This document shows, piece after piece, positions 58,807 through 64,000 of a stretch of 64,000 nt of DNA. The notes beneath the pieces are model-generated. The model ran no database searches. It was given only the letters and a program-made list of their open reading frames with translations, and was not told where the DNA came from. How positions within the stretch are numbered: position 1 is the first letter of the stretch; each line of letters starts with the position of its first letter. Origin of the DNA: Eleginops maclovinus (taxonomy: Eukaryota > Chordata > Actinopteri > Perciformes > Eleginopidae); assembly GCF_036324505.1 (NCBI RefSeq), contig NC_086360.1, positions 9,282,293-9,346,292 of the forward strand, written 5' to 3'. The position numbers and the translations under genes are program-made.

Positions 58807-61800
58807 GTAAAGAAGTTATGTTTTAATGTAAAGCATAATTACATGTTTATTAAAGGCCTCACATCCCTTAACTTGTAAAACATTTGCGTTAGTTTGCTAT
58901 AACAACGTTACCAAACTAAAATATTGCTAAACAGACTTTTCTGTGTCTGACAAACACAAACCCATTTTGGGGGGGGGGGGGGGTTTCTGCATGCATTACA
59001 CTTTATATGTATCTCCACAAGTGAACTGCTATTGGCTGAATGATAAAATGAGTTAATGTGTGCGTGTAATATCATATGCTCAAGTAAACACCTTTTATGT
59101 TAGGAATCATGGTCATTATTAACAACACAACCGGGCAGTTTTCCAAAGCAGCTGTAATCATTTGCTGGACCTCTGAACTTTGTCCTGTAAAGCTTCACTT
59201 AATGTAACCGCCACTTGTTAACATCTTATCTGTGCCTTCACTCTGTATGCATCTCCTCTGTGTCTGGCTTTATTCAGCTACATATTTTCTGGCTTGATTC
59301 CTACTTTTGTTATGTTTCAGAGGAGGCATGGTACATTCTAATTATAGTTTATAATTAAAGCCCTTAAGGTTAAAAAGTCTCTCTGACCTTGAAAGTTTGA
59401 TTGGGGATTTCAGAATATTAAATAAAGCCTTACAAAGTGTCTGTGAGGTAACAAGTACACATATGCATAACATAGCTTCCTAATCCATTAGTGGGCATAC
59501 TAACTCTCCTCTTTGGGCTGCTCTTGGTCCAACACACACAGAAATCCCTGAATTGAAGTTAATGTTGACATTGAAGCAGCTTTAGAAATGTCCATTCAAA
59601 GGGAATCCTTCAACTGTCCTAGGATCGAATGTCATTCTGAGTTTGGAAGCATAACTATACATACATAGCCCTATACAACCACATTTATGGATTGATTTTG
59701 TGTATTTTCAAGCCTTAAATAATTCGTTTTTTACCTCAATTTAGTGGTATCAAAGGTATGATTATCCCTGTTTGCTCTAATGCCACTTATATATCCCTAT
59801 CCAGTTTATTTTTCTTTGGGCAAGTTCCTTCAAAATGCCTAAAGACACAATATATGATATTTTTCTATACCTGTCGCCTCTGACTTTGAGAGACTGTTAT
59901 TCATTTGTAAATACTGATTGGAGCCTCTATAGTAACAATAGTTACTAAAGTGATTAAAATTCCCCTTTTCTCCGCTCCAGAGTGGATGAAAAGAAGTGTT
60001 TTTGTGAAGACACATGCTATGTCATTCAGCCCACTCACTCATACAGTATGCATGTTTTTCATATCAAAGAATATTAGCATCTTTTAGCTGATATGTCACG
60101 CAGATCTCCATGTTCCTTTTGAGTTTTTCTTTTTTAAATCAATACACTTTTTATGTTTGAGCTTTTGTGAAACTTTCTGTCATCTCGTTTCTGTGTAGGA
60201 GGTTTTCGGAGAGCAGAGACAAAGGCTGGTTCCGTTCCTTATTTGTGCACCAAGTAGATGCCAGGAAAGATGCCCACTCCAACCTGCTGTCAAAGAAAGA
60301 GACCAGCAACCTGTATAAAATTCAATGTAGGCATAAAGATCTTTGGTTTCTCGGTTTGACTTCATTGAGTGTGAGGTTGCAGAGGGCCAGACACAGGTCA
60401 ATGTGATACAGTTGCATCATATTATAATGAAATGGATTCTGTTTTAAGTTAAAACAGTCTATCATCCATTTATCTCTGCAGAAAATGGCAAAACAAATAA
60501 TGTTGATTGAATTAAATCTGGCTTCAGTGACCTCAGATAACTGAAGGTAACATGACATGAGGCACAAGCACAGCTTTTCACTTGAACACATTTCTGTTTC
60601 ATCGTACATGTGAAACATACAGGCAGCAACAAGTCAATATATTATAATGTAAGGCGTCAAGTCTGTAAAGTTTTAAAGCGACATCAAAACAATGTTTTCT
60701 TTTGAGAGGATGTCGATAACTGTGTCTGACTCTAGTAGAGAAATCTATCATTCTTCCTAGGGCTTTGATCTTTTTTTGTGGCGTACATCACACCATGTGG
60801 GGATTTCAATTTCAACACTCTATCGGCCATAGCCTATAACCTATTGAAAGCAAATCCGTTGTTTGAATAGGAGCCTGTGCTGAATCGGAGTGTGAAATTA
60901 CTTTGTTGAGGAATTTTAAGGGTTGCTTGTATTTAAAAAAAAAAGAAAAATCTATTTCTGATATGTCTGTCTGTCTTTTTTAGTTCACAACGTCAAACCA
61001 GAGTGCCTGGAAGAATACAACAGTCTAGAGTGAGTGTGTTCACTGCTTTAAAACGTATCTTGCATTTATTCAAACAGTATGGTATATTTCGACAAGTATG
61101 AAATCCTTTTCATGGTTAATTAGGTTTCTGTCAAACGTACATTTTGAAAACCTGCATTTCCAAACAATTAACGACAGATTAAGGAAACCAGCTTTCAGTT
61201 AAGGAACTGCTAATTAGATTTTGTTTCCTATAATCTTGAAATTGACAATATTGCATTGTATCTCAAAACTCATTAAGTTTACAATTGAAGTGATATCGTG
61301 GGTATAACAGCAAGTTGGATAATTGTGGACTTCTAGTTGTTCTTGGTGACAGTATATTATAACTTCTGCCATATTCACACAATTGCTGTATGAAAATATT
61401 GGAATATTTGTAATGCTGCTCTTAGGGCTGAGGTGCAAACCAGGCTCCATCAGGACCAGGATTACCCATGTGAGGTGGTCGGAAGCTGGAATACCTGGTA
61501 TGGAGAACAGGACCAAGCAGGTAAGCGGCAAATGCAACCATAAACATGATGAAAAAATAAATAAAACATCACATCTTGTTGATCACCATCACTGTTTTCT
61601 TTGAGCGTTAGTTTCTTTTTTCTGGCCCAATGAATGTTCATAGCTGCAGTGAATTGTTTGGCAGAGCATGACAGAAAAAGGTACAGGCAGTACCAGATGA
61701 CTCACCGCCAGCACTTCTCCCCTGCACATGATCATTTACACTGTATAATGTACATTAAGATCCTTCAGTGACAGCGAGAAGTGATCGCAATGCATTGTAG

Positions 61801-63444
61801 TGTGTCTGTTTGCTGTGTGGGTGGCTTCACTCCTCACACAGTGCTGCAGTGACATCTGCTGCTCTGTTTCTTGCAGTGCATCTATGGCGATACAGAGGAG
61901 GATACCCGGCCTTGACTGAATGCCTGAAGAAGCTGAATAATGACAAGGTTGACTGTGAACAGTTTTTTTTCAGCTTTCCAGAATTTCCTTTTCCCTTGAG
62001 CAAAAGAAAATAACTGTATAGTATATCTTATTGAAAACATTTGTATCTCCCTTCAGGCGTATTTAGAGTTTCGCAAAGAGAGGGCGAAAATGTTGATTTC
62101 AAGGCGGAATCAGCTCCTCCTGGAGTTCAGTTTCTGGAATGAACCCGTGCCCAGACCAGGACCAAACATCTATGAAATGCGAACATATTGTCTCAAGGTA
62201 TTCACAAGTATTGTACATATTAATGCCATAAATTACATTTACTTTCAATTTTCAATTTTTTTTCTCCAGAATTATATAGAATTGACCCGAGTCAGTTCTG
62301 TCAGTTGGGTAGTTTCATTCTAAAATAAATCCTAATGAACCTTTTTACAAATTAGGAGGACAAATGGACTTGCAATTTGAATTAAAAGTATTAGTTTAAG
62401 GTTTCTAAAGATTTATTTTTCATTAATCACATTTAAACAAGTATCTTACGATTTAACTCCCCAGAAAATAATGAAAATGTGAAATGTAATCGTTCTGGTT
62501 TTTCTTTTAATTGAATATATGCTTAATATTGCAATCCCCTACCAGTATGTAAGGCCACCACATAGTTGCAAAACAAATTACCTTTTTTCTGAAACACAAA
62601 TATTTATTATTACAGATTCTTTGAGTGTTTACCATGGCTTAGCTGACACTGATGAATTCAGTAAGATAATAGTTTGTATCACAGAGCATCCTCCCTATAA
62701 ACTGAATGAGTGCCACTTTGTACACATGCAGGTATTATTAACATGCAAAGGTAACCTTTAAAACAAGCTGGATTATTTGAGCCTATTGCGCCATCTTTGT
62801 CCACGCTAATGGTTTGGTATCACTGTCTAACACAGTTTTATGGTACACATTACTGCAATTTACATTTTTTCTTGTTCGATCAGACTCGTCTCACACCTTG
62901 CCCATGCTCATACTAGCCCTTCCAAATGCTAATTGTGTGATTTTACATTTTTTTATTTCACAGTTGACTCATTGGGTTAGATAGTGAGCTGTCCACAAAT
63001 AGAGAGATGCACCTGATAAAGTGGTTGAAAACATAACTGATCAAATCTATGTTCAACCAAATCTGATAAAATCTTCCTGCATGTGGGCTCATTTGGCTTA
63101 TTGAGTTCGTCGGTTCGTCTAAAATAAATATGCTTAGTTATGTTTGAACTGTTTTTAATAAGTTACCTCCACACTTGTGTTTCAGCCAGGAACCATGATT
63201 GAATGGGGAAACCACTGGTAAGGTTTAATGTTTAAAAAAAAAAAAAAAAAGATAATATCAGCCACCTGAACTTTTTCAAAAGTAAGGATTAAGTATGACC
63301 GGTGTTTAGGTGATCATTATACCCCTGAAAATAACATGTCTCACTACAGGGCGAGGGCAATCATGTACAGACAGGAAAACAACGAAGCAGTGGGCGGGTT
63401 CTTCTCGCAGATTGGGGACCTGTATGTTGTTCATCATTTGTGGG
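58736..63444 (+). CDS. nipsnap1: NIPSNAP family protein, partial (8 exons, 226 aa seen)
   Basis: Mitochondrial protein; NIPSNAP1 and NIPSNAP2 mark damaged mitochondria for autophagy in mammals. Eight exons join in frame from ATG 58736 (context 'gaacATGg') with no stop. The first 25 or so residues are basic and Ser/Ala-rich, fitting a mitochondrial presequence. They are followed by [89 protein letters not shown] and [20 protein letters not shown], the two ferredoxin-like NIPSNAP domains. Human NIPSNAP1 has 284 residues, so about 55 remain. The conserved AYKDLQ-type continuation was not found before 64000, so the gene runs off the window. WFRSLFVH favours NIPSNAP1 over NIPSNAP2 (which has WLKSLFVR), but some residues (VKPECLE) look NIPSNAP2-like, so the paralogue call is moderate. 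Confidence 0.9.
58807..60198 (+). other. nipsnap1 intron 1
   Basis: Apart from the poly-G run, no gene, RNA or transposon is recognised. Confidence 0.45.
58969..58983. repeat. Poly-G run, 15 bases
   Basis: Fifteen Gs in nipsnap1 intron 1. Prone to length error in sequencing and replication. Confidence 0.9.
60199..60326 (+). CDS. nipsnap1: nipsnap1 exon 2
   Basis: Residues 24-66 plus one base. [19 protein letters not shown] and [11 protein letters not shown], a family signature. Donor 'caat|gtaggc'. Confidence 0.95.
60984..61029 (+). CDS. nipsnap1: nipsnap1 exon 3
   Basis: Residues 67-81 plus two bases: [16 protein letters not shown] 46-base exon with donor 'taga|gtgagt'. Confidence 0.93.
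61426..61520 (+). CDS. nipsnap1: nipsnap1 exon 4
   Basis: Residues 82-113 plus one base. [19 protein letters not shown] is invariant in the family. Acceptor 'ctcttag', donor 'gcag|gtaagc'. Confidence 0.95.
61877..61947 (+). CDS. nipsnap1: nipsnap1 exon 5
   Basis: Residues 114-137. [20 protein letters not shown]. The donor 'gacaag|gttgac' has a weak intronic part but gives the correct frame; no better site is near. Confidence 0.92.
62057..62197 (+). CDS. nipsnap1: nipsnap1 exon 6
   Basis: Residues 138-184. [16 protein letters not shown] and [11 protein letters not shown], core of the second NIPSNAP domain. Phase 0 at both ends. Confidence 0.96.
63186..63217 (+). CDS. nipsnap1: nipsnap1 exon 7 (32-base microexon)
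   Basis: Residues 185-194 plus two bases: [10 protein letters not shown]. Acceptor 'tttcag', donor 'actg|gtaagg'. Too short to stand out on its own; fixed by the family sequence and phase. Confidence 0.93.
63350..63444 (+). CDS. nipsnap1: nipsnap1 exon 8 (last in window)
   Basis: Residues 195-226 plus one base. [20 protein letters not shown] and DLYVVHHLW. Donor 'tggg|gtgagt'. A CAT-repeat begins 19 bases after the exon. The final exon is not seen downstream. Confidence 0.95.
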
Positions 63445-63463
63445 GTGAGTATGTTACATTCAC

Positions 63464-63519
<56 letters not shown>
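63464..63519. repeat. (CAT)n microsatellite
   Basis: About 18 TCA/CAT units. Translated in its six frames it yields runs of Ile, His, Ser, Met and Asp, but it is intronic. Confidence 0.98.
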
Positions 63520-64000
63520 GAGGAATTGTTTTGTGTATTTAGGGAGTGGCAGTGAAATCTCTCATAAAGGAAATGGTAGCTAAAGGCAGACTAATTTAAA
63601 ACTGGTGCTAAATGCTGTGATGTGAGTACTTGTTTAAATGATGTTGGTAGTTGGTCATTAGAAGAAGGTTATAATGCACTAGTTACTGAAGTGGAAACGC
63701 TGCAATTGTTTTCCTCTACACGCATCCCATTGTAGAATTGTCATACTAAAGGTCCATATTGTATTTTTACTGTGTTTGTGTAGTCTGTGTATACAACATC
63801 TACTGTCTGTATTGGCTACTCTGTGATATTGTTGAGGTTTCTTCCACATGTTCCCCCTTAAAGTGTTTTTGGGATGATACTGAGGTTTATAACAAGAAAT
63901 TCAATTATTTTGTAAATCTGCCGCTATAAGTTATTTGTACAGCCAAAACTAAATGTTGCCTGATCCCATAACAAAAGGCAAACTAAAGGTTTTGTATAAG
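63520..64000. other. nipsnap1 intron 8, cut by window end
   Basis: No exon with the expected continuation (AYKDLQ-type, starting with an Ala codon completed from the previous G) was found to position 64000. Confidence 0.6.

Noticed and set aside
63306..63555. Frames with poly-His, poly-Ile or poly-Met
   Set aside because: Produced by the CAT trinucleotide repeat in nipsnap1 intron 8 next to a real exon; the exon is spliced before the repeat.

Overview
The window is vertebrate nuclear DNA, almost certainly from a teleost fish. It is AT-rich, with short GT-AG exons in long introns, long CA/GT microsatellites, and interspersed repeats of types common in fish genomes (hAT-like miniature elements and other MITE-like repeats). 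No prokaryotic, viral, CRISPR or tRNA feature was recognised. Every supported gene is on the + strand.

From 1 to about 8.1 kb I find no supportable gene, only intergenic DNA with scattered old repeats. From about 8.24 to 47.1 kb lies a complete neuronal nitric oxide synthase gene, nos1. A TATA-like core promoter and a non-coding exon 1 (about 8240-8406) are followed by 28 coding exons (11258-44293). Joined by GT-AG rules with matching phases, these give one uninterrupted frame of 1422 residues. The order is PDZ domain and beta-finger, an LC8/PIN-type motif, oxygenase domain (zinc cysteines, heme cysteine, substrate glutamate), calmodulin-binding helix, FMN domain with autoinhibitory loop, and FAD/NADPH reductase. 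The human protein is 1434 residues from 29 exons, so the architecture is conserved. The 3' UTR may reach about 47.1 kb.

From about 47.9 to 57.5 kb is an LRRC74-family gene (probably lrrc74b): 10 coding exons, 422 residues, an acidic N-terminus and about eight ribonuclease-inhibitor-type leucine-rich repeats of 28 residues. From 58.7 kb to the end are the first eight coding exons of a NIPSNAP gene (probably nipsnap1), encoding a mitochondrial protein. Its last exon or exons lie beyond the window.

The three genes have unrelated jobs (NO signalling, an LRR scaffold of unknown function, a mitochondrial matrix/mitophagy protein). Their adjacency is a matter of chromosome history rather than shared pathway: human NOS1 is on 12q24 and the human homologues of the other two are on 22q. 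I found no undescribed biological system. The best leads are small: an alternative final splice acceptor that would replace the nos1 C-terminus, a nested MITE with a 7-bp target duplication, a MITE pressed against the calmodulin-helix exon, and an RFX-type X-box upstream of lrrc74b.
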